A stretch of DNA of 57,342 nt. Origin: an uncultured Eubacterium sp. (lineage in GTDB: Bacteria; Bacillota; Clostridia; Lachnospirales; Lachnospiraceae). Of this stretch, positions 1 to 7,210 are shown piece by piece. Numbering within the stretch: the first letter of the stretch is position 1; each line of letters starts with the position of its first letter. A model generated the notes under the pieces. It was not told where the DNA came from and did no database searches. It saw only the letters and a list, made by a program, of their open reading frames with translations. The position numbers and the translations under genes were made by a program. The stretch is taken from NCBI GenBank assembly GCA_900552795.1, contig USBB01000013.1, positions 1-57,342 of the forward strand, read 5' to 3'.

Positions 1-56
1 AAATGGGGCAAAAGTCAGTAAAATCAAGTGTTTTCAGTTTGCTCAGCAGACACTAT

Positions 57-149
57 TTATTCTTTGCTTTCTCTTACTTTCATATATAAGGCGATGCATA
101 ACTTAATAACGCCTATTATCAATAAAAAAATACCTATTTTAAAAATCAT
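57..149 (-). CDS. Small single-TM peptide (30 aa), hypothetical
   Basis: This short reading frame has an ATG preceded 6-7 bases upstream by an AGAGGG ribosome-binding site. The product begins MIFKIGIFLLIIGVIKL and is one hydrophobic helix of about 20 residues followed by a basic and charged tail (KVRESKE). That is the pattern of a small inner-membrane protein or a type I toxin-like peptide. No family is recognised. It lies downstream of and in the same direction as two other small genes. The call rests on the start signal and the clean TM-plus-tail pattern only, so chance cannot be excluded. Confidence 0.4.
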   Translation of the reverse strand: MIFKIGIFLLIIGVIKLCIALYMKVRESKE

Positions 150-211
150 GTCTTGCCCTCTAATTTTAATTTAATTTATATATAATTATTTGATATATTA
201 GTTTTACAGTC

Positions 212-236
212 GGGGCGGTTATTCGCCGCCCTTTTT
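212..236 (+). terminator. Rho-independent terminator, plus strand
   Basis: A GGGCGG/CCGCCC stem with a 7-base loop is followed by five T residues. The T-run exists only on the plus strand, yet no plus-strand gene lies between position 1 and here. It may serve a transcript entering from outside the window, or be an isolated hairpin. Confidence 0.5.
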
Positions 237-251
237 GTATTCTTATTTTAT

Positions 252-407
252 TTAATTATCCTCGATACCTTTTTGAGTATCATCGATGAGCTTTTCTGTC
301 ATTTCTGACGCTTTCTCATATTCTTTGTTTTTTAATGCTTCCCTAAGGTCTTTCAAGTCTTGTAGGAGTCTTCTTAAATAACTTTTAAATACGCTCATAT
401 CTTCCAT
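252..407 (-). CDS. Small charged helical protein (51 aa), hypothetical
   Basis: The start ATG follows a purine-rich GAGAGGAGAG ribosome-binding site, and the frame ends at TAA. The product is almost wholly amphipathic and charged (SYLRRLLQDLKDLREALKN, then a KASEMTEKLIDD segment), so a short two-helix coil is likely. No signal peptide or TM segment is visible. It lies 104 bases downstream of the XRE regulator gene on the same strand and could be co-transcribed with it. No family is recognised. Small helical proteins beside XRE regulators are common in mobile-element remnants, but nothing here proves that origin. Confidence 0.5.
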   Translation of the reverse strand: MEDMSVFKSYLRRLLQDLKDLREALKNKEYEKASEMTEKLIDDTQKGIEDN

Positions 408-511
408 ATGCTCTCCTCTCTCCCTTTCGGGTTATTGTCTTTCAGTTTCCCTATCGACAATATTATAACATCATATTTTTATCTCTTTATAAAGTTATAT
501 CGTGAGATTTT

Positions 512-745
512 TTATAAATTATATCTCTTTTTTTCTTCATCATCTTCTATATATTCTATCAAATCCTTAGGTTGCATGTCCAAAATCATGCAAATTCTGT
601 TTATACTTTCTAATGATATATTAGTATCTTCTTTTTTTATCTTCTTTAGTGTATCTTGACTTAAAACTTTTGTAACTTTAGCTTTATAAGTGTTGAAGCC
701 TTTGCGCTCTAATGCGTCCGCTATATTAATTTTATACCTTAACAT
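512..745 (-). CDS. XRE/Cro-C1-type helix-turn-helix regulator (77 aa)
   Basis: A compact DNA-binding protein made of little more than one HTH_XRE domain. Helices run through NIADALERKGFN, then TLKKIKKEDTNISLESINRICMILD, followed by the family-typical 'QPKDLIEYIEDDEE' end. The usual second-helix spacing is present, although the turn is somewhat divergent. The length fits the minimal solitary Cro-like repressors. The ATG has a GGAGGA ribosome-binding site, and a good promoter (TTGACT-N17-TATAAT) lies about 20 bases upstream. It is divergent from the 83-aa gene, so it probably regulates the shared intergenic region; this is inference from position. Confidence 0.75.
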   Translation of the reverse strand: MLRYKINIADALERKGFNTYKAKVTKVLSQDTLKKIKKEDTNISLESINRICMILDMQPKDLIEYIEDDEEKKRYNL

Positions 746-765
746 TTCTATTCCTCCTTTTCTTT

Positions 766-794
766 ATTATAATAACAAGTAATTATAAAGTCAA
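766..794 (-). promoter_or_regulatory. Sigma-A promoter of the XRE regulator gene
   Basis: On the minus strand TTGACT (789-794) is followed by a 17-base spacer and a perfect TATAAT (766-771), 21 bases upstream of the XRE start codon. Confidence 0.6.
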
Positions 795-827
795 TAAAAA
801 TATTTCTTGTAAAAGTTATAAAAACGC

Positions 828-856
828 TTGGCATTTCTTTTTAAAGTGATATTATA
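828..856 (+). promoter_or_regulatory. Promoter of the 83-aa gene
   Basis: TTGGCA (828-833) is followed at 16 or 17 bases by TATTAT or ATTATA (850-856), about 45 bases upstream of the ATG. It faces away from the XRE promoter, leaving a short shared intergenic region. Confidence 0.55.
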
Positions 857-899
857 TATACATAGCAAACAACAATATTAATCTTCGGAGGTATAAACC

Positions 900-1151
900 A
901 TGAACGCATTATCAATTAACATTCCTGCAAACTTTATATTTTCTTGTGAGAATACTCTTGCAAGTTATGCAGCCACTACAAGCGACAGCTTAAAGCGTGC
1001 CATACTTGACCGTCAGACATTGCAAGGCATTAAGTGGGCAATAGCTTTTTGTAAATCTCTTGACACTGACTATATGACAGAAGCTCAGCTGTCACACGCT
1101 ATACGCTTGACTATGTTCCGCGGTCAGCACTGCCCGATATTTCGTGGCTAA
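900..1151 (+). CDS. Hypothetical 83-aa protein
   Basis: The ATG follows a good TCGGAGG ribosome-binding site, and a promoter lies upstream. The protein is soluble, mildly basic and has no TM segment; no family is recognised. It contains an alanine- and serine-rich start, then an ILDRQTLQGIKWAIAFCKSL segment and a TEAQLSHAIRLTMFRG segment that look alpha-helical. It is divergent from the XRE regulator, is followed by a GC-rich hairpin and then a terminator, and so forms a monocistronic unit. Function unknown. Confidence 0.6.
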   Translation: MNALSINIPANFIFSCENTLASYAATTSDSLKRAILDRQTLQGIKWAIAFCKSLDTDYMTEAQLSHAIRLTMFRGQHCPIFRG

Positions 1152-1157
1152 ATCCAT

Positions 1158-1183
1158 GTAGGGCAGCGATACCGCCGCCCTAC
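1158..1183 (+). other. GC-rich hairpin after the 83-aa gene
   Basis: GTAGGGCAGC pairs with GCCGCCCTAC, with one A-C mismatch and a 6-base loop, just after the stop codon. There is no T-run, so it is more likely an mRNA 3'-end stabiliser than a terminator. Its right arm shares GCCGCCC with the hairpin at 212-231. Confidence 0.45.
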
Positions 1184-1230
1184 ATTAGATAAATCATCAC
1201 GTTATTTATATAGAGGATAAAGAAAACGCA

Positions 1231-1261
1231 AAAAAGAACAGGCTCTCGACCTGTCCTTTTT
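1231..1261. terminator. Bidirectional terminator
   Basis: AACAGG and CCTGTC arms (one mismatch, 7-base loop) are flanked by A5 on the left and T5 on the right. It can end both the plus-strand 83-aa gene and the minus-strand unit at 1284-1665. Confidence 0.65.
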
Positions 1262-1283
1262 ATCATATAACTGTATTTAATTA

Positions 1284-1424
1284 TTATATTGCACTGCCTG
1301 TTATAGCGCAGACTGGCGTGTAATAAAACGCATTGCCTGCACTGTGATTTTCCGCTAAATATCCCATTTGAGTTACAGTTCTAATATCACATGAGTTTGT
1401 ACAGTTTGCGCTTCGCATTGCCAT
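1284..1424 (-). CDS. Small Cys-containing peptide (46 aa), hypothetical
   Basis: This frame is too short for usual gene calls. ATG-GCA-ATG follows an AGAGG ribosome-binding site by 8 bases, and the frame ends at tandem TAA TAA codons directly before a terminator. The product starts MAMRSANCTNSCDIRT and ends in the small-residue-rich YYTPVCAITGSAI, with three cysteines. The start overlaps the 3' end of the truncated response-regulator frame, suggesting translational coupling. A precursor-type peptide is possible, but no maturation enzymes are nearby. It could also be the relic of a longer gene. Confidence 0.42.
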   Translation of the reverse strand: MAMRSANCTNSCDIRTVTQMGYLAENHSAGNAFYYTPVCAITGSAI

Positions 1425-1665
1425 ATTTAACGCCTCTTATTACAGGTATACCATAGGAAGCCTTTATTGCAGAGCAGACTGCATAACCGTTTCCGCCAGA
1501 TAAAGATATGTCAAGCAATGCAAGATTAAAACTTTCGTTCTCCAAAAGCTTAAGTGCCTGCATTTGCCCCGACGCGCTCTTTACGCTGTATCCTTCGGAA
1601 GCCAAAAATTCCGTAAGATTTGCAACAATATATTTATCATCTTCGACCAGCAAAATTTTTATCAT
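1387..1665 (-). pseudogene. Truncated response-regulator receiver domain (92 aa)
   Basis: The frame begins MIKILLVEDDKYIVANL and carries the acidic pocket and the phospho-acceptor motif (LALLDISL), as in OmpR-family receivers. After GIPVI it stops matching the family: the expected beta5 lysine region and the whole DNA-binding domain are missing, replaced by RGVKYGNAKRKLYKLM. The start has an AGGA ribosome-binding site, and its promoter is intact (TTGAAG-N17-TATAAT, extended -10), so it is probably still transcribed. A related fragment of the same N-terminus lies at 2154-2182. This supports rearrangement or decay rather than a natural single-domain receiver. Confidence 0.65.
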
Positions 1666-1703
1666 GAAATCAGTTCCTTTGGATTCTGGAGTCAAGTGCA
1701 ATC

Positions 1704-1732
1704 ATTATACCATACCACCATATCTGCTTCAA
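1704..1732 (-). promoter_or_regulatory. Promoter of the truncated response-regulator gene
   Basis: On the minus strand TTGAAG (1727-1732) is followed by 17 bases and TATAAT (1704-1709), with a TGG extension before the -10. The -35 element lies inside a 23-bp segment duplicated at 2187-2209. Confidence 0.6.
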
Positions 1733-1739
1733 TGATTTA
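1717..1739 (-). repeat. 23-bp duplicated segment, copy 1
   Basis: It matches 2187-2209 at 22 of 23 positions. Each copy lies directly after a stop codon: this one after the DUF4405 gene, the other at the end of the DUF454 gene. Confidence 0.7.
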
Positions 1740-1741
1740 TA

Positions 1742-2125
1742 TCAGTCATGTTTTCCATTTCCCTTTTCAAAATTATTTTTCACGCGAAAAATGATATGAA
1801 TTACTACAAGTATCAGGAAACACAGTACCGATATATGATGAACTCCTGTTGCGTTAAAAAACCCGCTCCCCATAACTACCAGCAAGTCTATTGCCAGCAG
1901 AATATTACATATTGTCCCTCTTAGGCGGGAAGGTGAACAGCTGCCTTTACCCAGATAACTCCACCAGGAAAGGTTACATACATTATGTACAATAAAAATC
2001 AGAAACATAACCACACCTATTATAACATGTTGTACAATTCCCGTTTGTCTTTCCGCCATAAGAAGTATTAACCCTATAATCATCAAAATATCTGTTATTC
2101 TTCGTATGATTTTCTTATTCTTCAT
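1742..2125 (-). CDS. DUF4405 family integral membrane protein (127 aa)
   Basis: A four-helix membrane protein. Histidines in or next to helices (IVQHVIIGVV, IVHNVCNLSWW, GVHHISVLC, VVIHIIFRV) are the usual DUF4405 pattern, reminiscent of a b-type haem cytochrome. The family is uncharacterised and a redox role is inference. The longer frame to 2191 begins with a response-regulator fragment (VFEDDKFIVANL), so the start chosen is the internal ATG with GGAGAG ten bases upstream. It may belong to the same transcript as DUF454, YgbA and the ABC exporter upstream. Confidence 0.72.
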   Translation of the reverse strand: MKNKKIIRRITDILMIIGLILLMAERQTGIVQHVIIGVVMFLIFIVHNVCNLSWWSYLGKGSCSPSRLRGTICNILLAIDLLVVMGSGFFNATGVHHISVLCFLILVVIHIIFRVKNNFEKGNGKHD

Positions 2126-2153
2126 AAAACACTCTCCAAAAATTCTTTCACAA

Positions 2154-2209
2154 AGATTTGCAACTATAAATTTATCATCTTCAAACACCATATCCGCTTC
2201 AATGATTTA
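2154..2209 (-). repeat. Relic: response-regulator start fused to the 23-bp duplicated segment
   Basis: Positions 2154-2182 match 1616-1644 (start of the truncated receiver gene) at 27 of 29 bases, and 2187-2209 match 1717-1739 at 22 of 23. In this copy the two segments are adjacent, whereas in the other they are separated by about 70 bases. The arrangement points to insertion or deletion between repeated sequences around the DUF4405 gene. Confidence 0.65.
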
Positions 2210-2603
2210 CTTCCGGTCTATATGTCTTTACACCAAAGATAAAATACAGGATATGAAATAAAAACACTGCTGCAAGAACAGCACATGGAATATATAAATT
2301 CTTTAACAGCATCATTGTAAATCCAAATGACATCAAAATCGTTACGGTTATCATAACGCGGATTTTAGCCGCCCATGTCATACCCTGCCCTTTTACATAG
2401 CTTTCGAGATTTTTCTTATAAATATTTGTGTTGACAAACCAGTTATGTAATTTTTCTGAGCTTTTTGCAAAGCTTACCGAGGCAAGCAGCAAAAACGGAA
2501 ATGCAGGAAGCATCGGAAGCACAGCCCCGACTGCACCAAGCCCCACACCGATAAAACCTAAAATAAGCCATAATATTTTTTTAATTTTCACACTAATCTC
2601 CAT
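2199..2603 (-). CDS. DUF454 (YbaN-like) inner membrane protein (134 aa)
   Basis: A small membrane protein with the DUF454 hallmark near the start: a glycine-rich first helix (GFIGVGLGAVGAVLPMLPAFPFLLLA), then the polar FAKSSEKLHNWFVNTNIY segment, then two C-terminal helices ending in a short polar tail. The length is normal for the family. Its function is unknown; in Enterobacteria the homologue is YbaN. It follows the YgbA-like gene by 7 bases and is clearly in the ABC exporter operon. Co-occurrence with an exporter and YgbA suggests a metal, haem or nitrosative-stress context, but that is inference. Confidence 0.85.
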   Translation of the reverse strand: MEISVKIKKILWLILGFIGVGLGAVGAVLPMLPAFPFLLLASVSFAKSSEKLHNWFVNTNIYKKNLESYVKGQGMTWAAKIRVMITVTILMSFGFTMMLLKNLYIPCAVLAAVFLFHILYFIFGVKTYRPEVNH

Positions 2604-2610
2604 TCACTTA

Positions 2611-2946
2611 TCAATTATTCGTTCGTTTCTTTTCTCTATAACTTTCAATTAAATGTCTGACTGCCATTACAGGATGATAAAACATCATCCTCGGACCTGA
2701 AAAGCGCATGACTTCACGAATTTTTTCACGCATTTCAGCTTTATAACAATGCACTCTGCAGTTCGAACAAAATGTCTTTGTCTCCATAAAAGGACATTTA
2801 TCGCTGCGAAGCATTGCGTAATCGCTTAATGATTGACAATCTGAACAAAGCTCTTTCTTAGTTCCGTGATTTTTATTACAATACAGTCTTATCATAAACT
2901 TAACTATACGCTTTTCTCGTTCAAGCCTGCTGTCAGTGCTGCTCAT
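2611..2946 (-). CDS. ygbA: YgbA-like 'nitrous oxide-stimulated promoter' family protein (111 aa)
   Basis: A small cysteine-rich soluble protein. The family signature is clear: RLEREKRIVKFMIRLYC, then CSDCQSL, CPFMETKTFCSNCRVHCY, and a C-terminal GPRMMFYHPVMAVRHLIES. Seven cysteines in CxxC-like spacings could bind a metal or an iron-sulfur cluster. The E. coli relative is induced by nitric oxide and linked to recovery from nitrosative stress. The ATG has GGAGG eight bases upstream and overlaps the end of the preceding ABC gene by 14 bases, so translation is coupled. The exact activity is unknown. Confidence 0.8.
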   Translation of the reverse strand: MSSTDSRLEREKRIVKFMIRLYCNKNHGTKKELCSDCQSLSDYAMLRSDKCPFMETKTFCSNCRVHCYKAEMREKIREVMRFSGPRMMFYHPVMAVRHLIESYREKKRTNN

Positions 2947-4630
2947 ACATTCGTCCTCCCTCTACACGATAGATTCTGTCTGCGATTGCCATAGTAGACT
3001 CGCGGTGCGATACAAGAATAATGCTTTTTTTATTTTTTTGTTCCTTCAACGCTTTTAAAATTATGCCCTCATTTATGCTGTCCACATTACTTGTCGGCTC
3101 ATCAAGCAGTATCAGTTCACTTCCTCTGAGGAAAGCACGCGCAAGTCCTATGCGCTGTTTTTCTCCGGCTGAAAGTTTATCGCCTAAAGCACCGACCTTA
3201 GTTTTATATCCATCCGGAAGCGTTAAAATAAAATCATGAACAGCTGCCATTTTGCAGGCATTTTCAAGCTCTTCCTGCGTTGCCTCCGGCTTTGCAATAC
3301 GCAGATTATCTTCTATTGTTTCATCAAACAGATAAGTCACCTGACTTACCATTGTCACATTATGAAGCAGGCTGTCTGTATCAACAAAATCAATATCCGT
3401 ACCGTTATAGCTGATTTCTCCCTCATTCTTTTGCCAAAAACGCAGCAATAACTTAAGAAATGTTGATTTTCCGCAGCCCGACTCACCAACAATACCGATA
3501 ATTTCACCTTTTTTTGCATTCATACATATATTTGACAATACCTGATTCTGTCCATCATATGAAAAAGACAATCCTTTTACGTTAAGGTTATCATATTCTA
3601 TAATTTTCCCGTTTTTGACAAGTGTTACTGCCGGTCTTTCAGAAAGAAGGTTAAGCACTCTCTCGCCTGATGCAAATGTCTGTGTAAGATTTCCCGGCAA
3701 AGCTGAAATTGCTATAACCGGGCCAAACGAACCAAATACAGCAACAACTCCGATAATCATTCTTCCTGCTGTTAGCTCTCCTGACATCACAAGCATAATG
3801 CCTGTCACAAGTGCTGCAAAAATAAATAACGAAACACACAGCTCAGTTGCCGCAAAAGCCTTTGTGATATCACGCTTCATTTTCTTTGTTTCATCGAGCA
3901 GAATATCAGTTCTTCTGTTAACTTCAATCGCACGCTCTCTGCCGGCATTATTTAAAACAATATCTTTAATACCTTTAATACTGTCGAGAAAATAAGCGTT
4001 AAAGGAAGCAAATTCCTGCCGATATTTAACACCTGATGCTTTAAGCCTGCGAGAAGAAATAATCGGCACAACCACGCCTACAGTTACAAATCCCAAAAAT
4101 GCAACTAAAGCAAGCCACCAGCTTGAAACCGTTCCAACAAATGCAACTACACAAAAAGATACAAGCACTGCTATGCAAATAGGTGAAATTGTATGTGCGT
4201 AAAATACCTCAAGCGTTTCAATATCTGATGTAATCATAGCTATAATAGAGCCTTTCTGCTTGCTTTCAAGCTTTGCCGGACACAGCAGGCGCAAAGCAGA
4301 AAATATTTTGTCGCGAAGCACTGCCAGCAGACGAAATGCAATGTAGTGGTTGGAATACTGTTCAAAATATCGAAGAACACCTCGAAGTACGCCACAAAGA
4401 ATCGCCAATCCCACGATAAAGGCATATGACAATGCAATCGTTTCACCAAGTGCTTTTGCAATTCCAACCGCTCCAAAAAGCGTCACTCCCATTGCACACA
4501 AAAATCCAACAGAACCGTTAATAACTGCAAGAATCATAATATAAGACAAGCTTCCAAGCAGCACTATTAAGCTCGCCATAATTTTCACACCGCTTCTGCG
4601 GACATTACTTTTTTCACGCATATTTAACAC
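2933..4630 (-). CDS. ABC exporter, fused permease-ATPase (565 aa), second subunit
   Basis: A half-size exporter: an N-terminal six-helix ABC membrane domain (about residues 15-310), then a nucleotide-binding domain. The Walker A is GESGCGKST, the signature is LSAGEKQR, the Walker B is LILLDEPTS and the switch His is in VSHRES. It pairs with the gene immediately upstream, as in CydCD, YbtPQ or IrtAB heterodimers. The substrate is unknown; peptides, thiols, haem or metal chelators are all possible. The start is ambiguous: a GTG four bases after AGGAGG (used here) or an ATG at 4621. It overlaps the upstream gene by 7 bases. Confidence 0.9.
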   Translation of the reverse strand: MLNMREKSNVRRSGVKIMASLIVLLGSLSYIMILAVINGSVGFLCAMGVTLFGAVGIAKALGETIALSYAFIVGLAILCGVLRGVLRYFEQYSNHYIAFRLLAVLRDKIFSALRLLCPAKLESKQKGSIIAMITSDIETLEVFYAHTISPICIAVLVSFCVVAFVGTVSSWWLALVAFLGFVTVGVVVPIISSRRLKASGVKYRQEFASFNAYFLDSIKGIKDIVLNNAGRERAIEVNRRTDILLDETKKMKRDITKAFAATELCVSLFIFAALVTGIMLVMSGELTAGRMIIGVVAVFGSFGPVIAISALPGNLTQTFASGERVLNLLSERPAVTLVKNGKIIEYDNLNVKGLSFSYDGQNQVLSNICMNAKKGEIIGIVGESGCGKSTFLKLLLRFWQKNEGEISYNGTDIDFVDTDSLLHNVTMVSQVTYLFDETIEDNLRIAKPEATQEELENACKMAAVHDFILTLPDGYKTKVGALGDKLSAGEKQRIGLARAFLRGSELILLDEPTSNVDSINEGIILKALKEQKNKKSIILVSHRESTMAIADRIYRVEGGRMYEQH

Positions 4631-6381
4631 CCTGCCTCCTTAACTTTTAAATCTGAATAATCAATGTAGCCCTCTTCCAACTCTTTTTGCGCCTTATATA
4701 ATCTCGCATAACCACCCTGTTTTTCTATCAGTTCCTCATGCGTACCGCTCTCCTTCACTTCCCCTGATTCCATATAATAAATAAAATCGGCGTTCACTAT
4801 ATTTGCAAGACGATGCGAAATCACAATTACTGATTTACTCTTTGACAGTTCTTTTATATTTTTCATAATAATCGTTTCACTTTCGATATCAATATTGCTC
4901 GTCGCCTCATCAAATACGTAAATTTCTTTGTCAGCCACAAGGTTTACCGCAAGCGCAAGACGCTGCTTCTGTCCTCCTGAAATATTTGCGCCATCCTCGG
5001 TAATCATCTTATCAAGCCCGCCATTATTCCTAATAAAATCAGCAATATTTACTTTCTCAAGCGCCTCATAAATCTCTTCATCTGTTACATTCCTTTTAGC
5101 AAGCATAAAATTTGAACGGACAGTTTCGTTAAAAATATATGTGTTATAGCTTACAATTGCGATGTGACTATAATAATTTTCCCTTTGAAAATTTTCTATC
5201 GCAATTCCACCTGCAGTTACACTGCCGGATTTCGGACGTAATTCTGCATAAATCATATTTACAACGCTTGATTTTCCGCAGCCTGATTCACCAACAATAG
5301 CAGTCATACCTGTTTTTGGAAACGTCATATTTATATTTTTTAAAACATCTCTCTTACCATCATAAGAAAACATAAGATTTTCAAGACTTAACTGTGTATC
5401 TGTGACTTTATCTTTACCCCATACCGGGTCAGGCTGCTCCAGCAGTGAAAGAATTTTGCTGCCGGCACTTGCACCGTTCATTGCAATATGAAATGCTGAG
5501 CCAAATGCACGAAGAGGCAGAAAAAAATCAACTGAAACCAGTATAAGAAACAGCGCTCCAAAAGGAGATAGCCCCCTATTTACAACATCAAGCACAGCAA
5601 TAGCTATACCTATCGCAGCACCGCCATACGCAACCAAATCCATGATTGTCGTGCTTGCAAGCTGCATAATAAGAACTTTCATCGTAATTTTGCGAAATTC
5701 CTCACTCGTTTCTTTCATTTTTATATGCTGCGCACCGTCTGCCTGAAATATTTTCAATTCCCTTAACCCCTGAACACTGTCAAGGAAAGAATCTCCCATT
5801 GAAGTATATTTACCCCAATATTTTGCAAATATTTTTTTTGCATATTTAGATACCGCAATAATTGAAACGGGAATAAGCGGAACGCCGATAAGCAGTACTG
5901 CTGCAACACGCCAATCTATCCATACCGTAATACAGAAAAGAATAACCGGAGCTATCATCGCATAGAAAAACTGCGGAATATATGAAGAATAATAAAGGTC
6001 AAGCTGTTCCACTCCCTCCATAGATACCTGAGTAAGTCCGGCCATACTCATTCCGTCAGCAGAACGGACACCAAGCTGTACAATTTTATTATAAATGCGC
6101 TCCCGCAAATCCTTCTTTACTTTTCTTCCGAGCAAATCCTTTAAGCTGCCCGAAAGCCTTGATGTAATATAACGCAAAATAATGCTTATCAAAGCAATAA
6201 CTGCTATCCTTATAAAAATGCCATCGCTGTTTTCGTCAAAACGTGAAGCAAGCCCTATTGCATAGCAGATGCAGGCAGTTATTGCAATATTTGCAATCAG
6301 GCCCACTATCATTAATGCTACCGTGTAAAAAATATATTTCTTATTTTTGCCCAGTAAACCGAGAAGTTTTTTATCAATCAT
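4624..6381 (-). CDS. ABC exporter, fused permease-ATPase (585 aa), first subunit
   Basis: First subunit of the heterodimeric exporter. An N-terminal membrane domain (about residues 15-315) is followed by an ATPase with Walker A GESGCGKSS, signature ISGGQKQR, Walker B IYVFDEATS and switch His in ISHRLAN. The C-terminal tail is charged and tyrosine-rich. It begins the operon: its promoter and two palindromic operators lie just upstream, so the whole set (exporter, YgbA, DUF454, perhaps DUF4405) is likely under one repressor. The tandem-operator pattern and the YgbA partner hint at metal- or stress-responsive control; the transported molecule cannot be told from sequence. Confidence 0.9.
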   Translation of the reverse strand: MIDKKLLGLLGKNKKYIFYTVALMIVGLIANIAITACICYAIGLASRFDENSDGIFIRIAVIALISIILRYITSRLSGSLKDLLGRKVKKDLRERIYNKIVQLGVRSADGMSMAGLTQVSMEGVEQLDLYYSSYIPQFFYAMIAPVILFCITVWIDWRVAAVLLIGVPLIPVSIIAVSKYAKKIFAKYWGKYTSMGDSFLDSVQGLRELKIFQADGAQHIKMKETSEEFRKITMKVLIMQLASTTIMDLVAYGGAAIGIAIAVLDVVNRGLSPFGALFLILVSVDFFLPLRAFGSAFHIAMNGASAGSKILSLLEQPDPVWGKDKVTDTQLSLENLMFSYDGKRDVLKNINMTFPKTGMTAIVGESGCGKSSVVNMIYAELRPKSGSVTAGGIAIENFQRENYYSHIAIVSYNTYIFNETVRSNFMLAKRNVTDEEIYEALEKVNIADFIRNNGGLDKMITEDGANISGGQKQRLALAVNLVADKEIYVFDEATSNIDIESETIIMKNIKELSKSKSVIVISHRLANIVNADFIYYMESGEVKESGTHEELIEKQGGYARLYKAQKELEEGYIDYSDLKVKEAGC

Positions 6382-6412
6382 TTGTTACACACCTTTCAAT
6401 TTCTCAATTTAG

Positions 6413-6499
6413 GTTAGCGTGTGCTAACTATACTCTAAAATATACAGTTAGCTTCCGCTAACCGAATTTTAGTATATATTGTTATTTTTGATTTGTCAA
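6413..6499 (-). promoter_or_regulatory. Promoter with two identical palindromic operators (GTTAGC-N4-GCTAAC)
   Basis: On the minus strand TTGACA (6494-6499), a 17-base spacer and TATACT (6471-6476) form a near-consensus promoter. Directly downstream lie two copies of GTTAGC-N4-GCTAAC at 6447-6462 and 6413-6428, centres 34 bp apart. Site positions just after the start of transcription imply repression. The half-site resembles DtxR/IdeR-type iron boxes (TTAGGTTAG), but the regulator is not encoded here. Confidence 0.7.
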
Positions 6500-6518
6500 T
6501 TATTGTTTTTAAAAAAAA

Positions 6519-6575
6519 TAACAGAGGCAGGAATTACTGTTGAGAGTTACCTCAGAATTCCACACCTCTGCTGTT
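6519..6575 (-). terminator. Terminator of hsp20
   Basis: An interrupted inverted repeat (ACAGAGG and AGGAATT against AATTCC and CCTCTG) is followed on the minus strand by TTATTTTTTTT. It separates hsp20 from the exporter operon. Confidence 0.6.
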
Positions 6576-6638
6576 TTATATCTGCTTATTTAATATGCTG
6601 CTTTAATCTTTTTCTTTAGAATAAGACGTTTAACAAAT

Positions 6639-7079
6639 TCAGCCTTCGATTGAGATAAATTTATTATTTTCAATCTCTTTTTTATCTTTCTTTGGAACTG
6701 CCAGTCTCAAAATCCCATCTTCAAACTTAGCTGAAATTTCTTCCTGAGCAACATCATCACCTACATAGAAACTTCTGCTCATTGCACCGGCATAACGTTC
6801 TTTCCTGATATATCTTCCTTCTTTCTTTGTCTCTTCCTTATCAAGCCCCTTAGAAGCACTGATAGTAAGATAACCGTTTTCAAGCTTTGCATTAATCTCA
6901 TCTTTCTTAAAGCCTGGTAAGTCGATATCGATTTCATAGCCATTGTCAGTTTCCTTAACGTCGGTCTTCATCACATTCTGTGCATGCTTACCGTACAGGG
7001 CTTTATCAATATCCGGGAATGAAAAGTCCATCCAATCATCATCAAATAAGTGTTCTCCAAAAATACTCGGCATTAACAT
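6639..7079 (-). CDS. hsp20: Hsp20/alpha-crystallin small heat-shock protein (146 aa)
   Basis: An ATP-independent chaperone that holds unfolding proteins in the cytoplasm. The N-terminal arm (MLMPSIFGEHLFDDDWMDF) is followed by an alpha-crystallin domain at about residues 40-135 with the family motifs GYEIDIDLPGFKKDEI, LTISASK and, near the end, the conserved GILRLAVPK strand (the A-x-x-x-G-V-L equivalent). The length is typical. The ATG has a strong AGGAGG eight bases upstream. A CIRCE element overlapping a consensus promoter shows HrcA-type heat-shock control, which is uncommon but known for hsp20 genes in Firmicutes. It is monocistronic. Confidence 0.94.
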   Translation of the reverse strand: MLMPSIFGEHLFDDDWMDFSFPDIDKALYGKHAQNVMKTDVKETDNGYEIDIDLPGFKKDEINAKLENGYLTISASKGLDKEETKKEGRYIRKERYAGAMSRSFYVGDDVAQEEISAKFEDGILRLAVPKKDKKEIENNKFISIEG

Positions 7080-7181
7080 AAGTCATTCCTCCTTTTTCTT
7101 TGACAAATATGTCATAAACCTGTTGATGGATTGAAAGTTATTTTTCAATCTTTTTAGAACTCATCTCTTCGTTCTGACTAT

Positions 7182-7210
7182 GTTATAGCACCAGTTGTTA
7201 GCGCTGTCAA
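7182..7210 (-). promoter_or_regulatory. hsp20 promoter
   Basis: On the minus strand TTGACA (7205-7210), a 17-base spacer and TATAAC (7182-7187). The -35 lies inside the CIRCE element. Confidence 0.75.

Noticed and set aside
2126..2191. Upstream extension of the DUF4405 gene
   Set aside because: Encodes a response-regulator fragment, and the internal ATG has a better ribosome-binding site.
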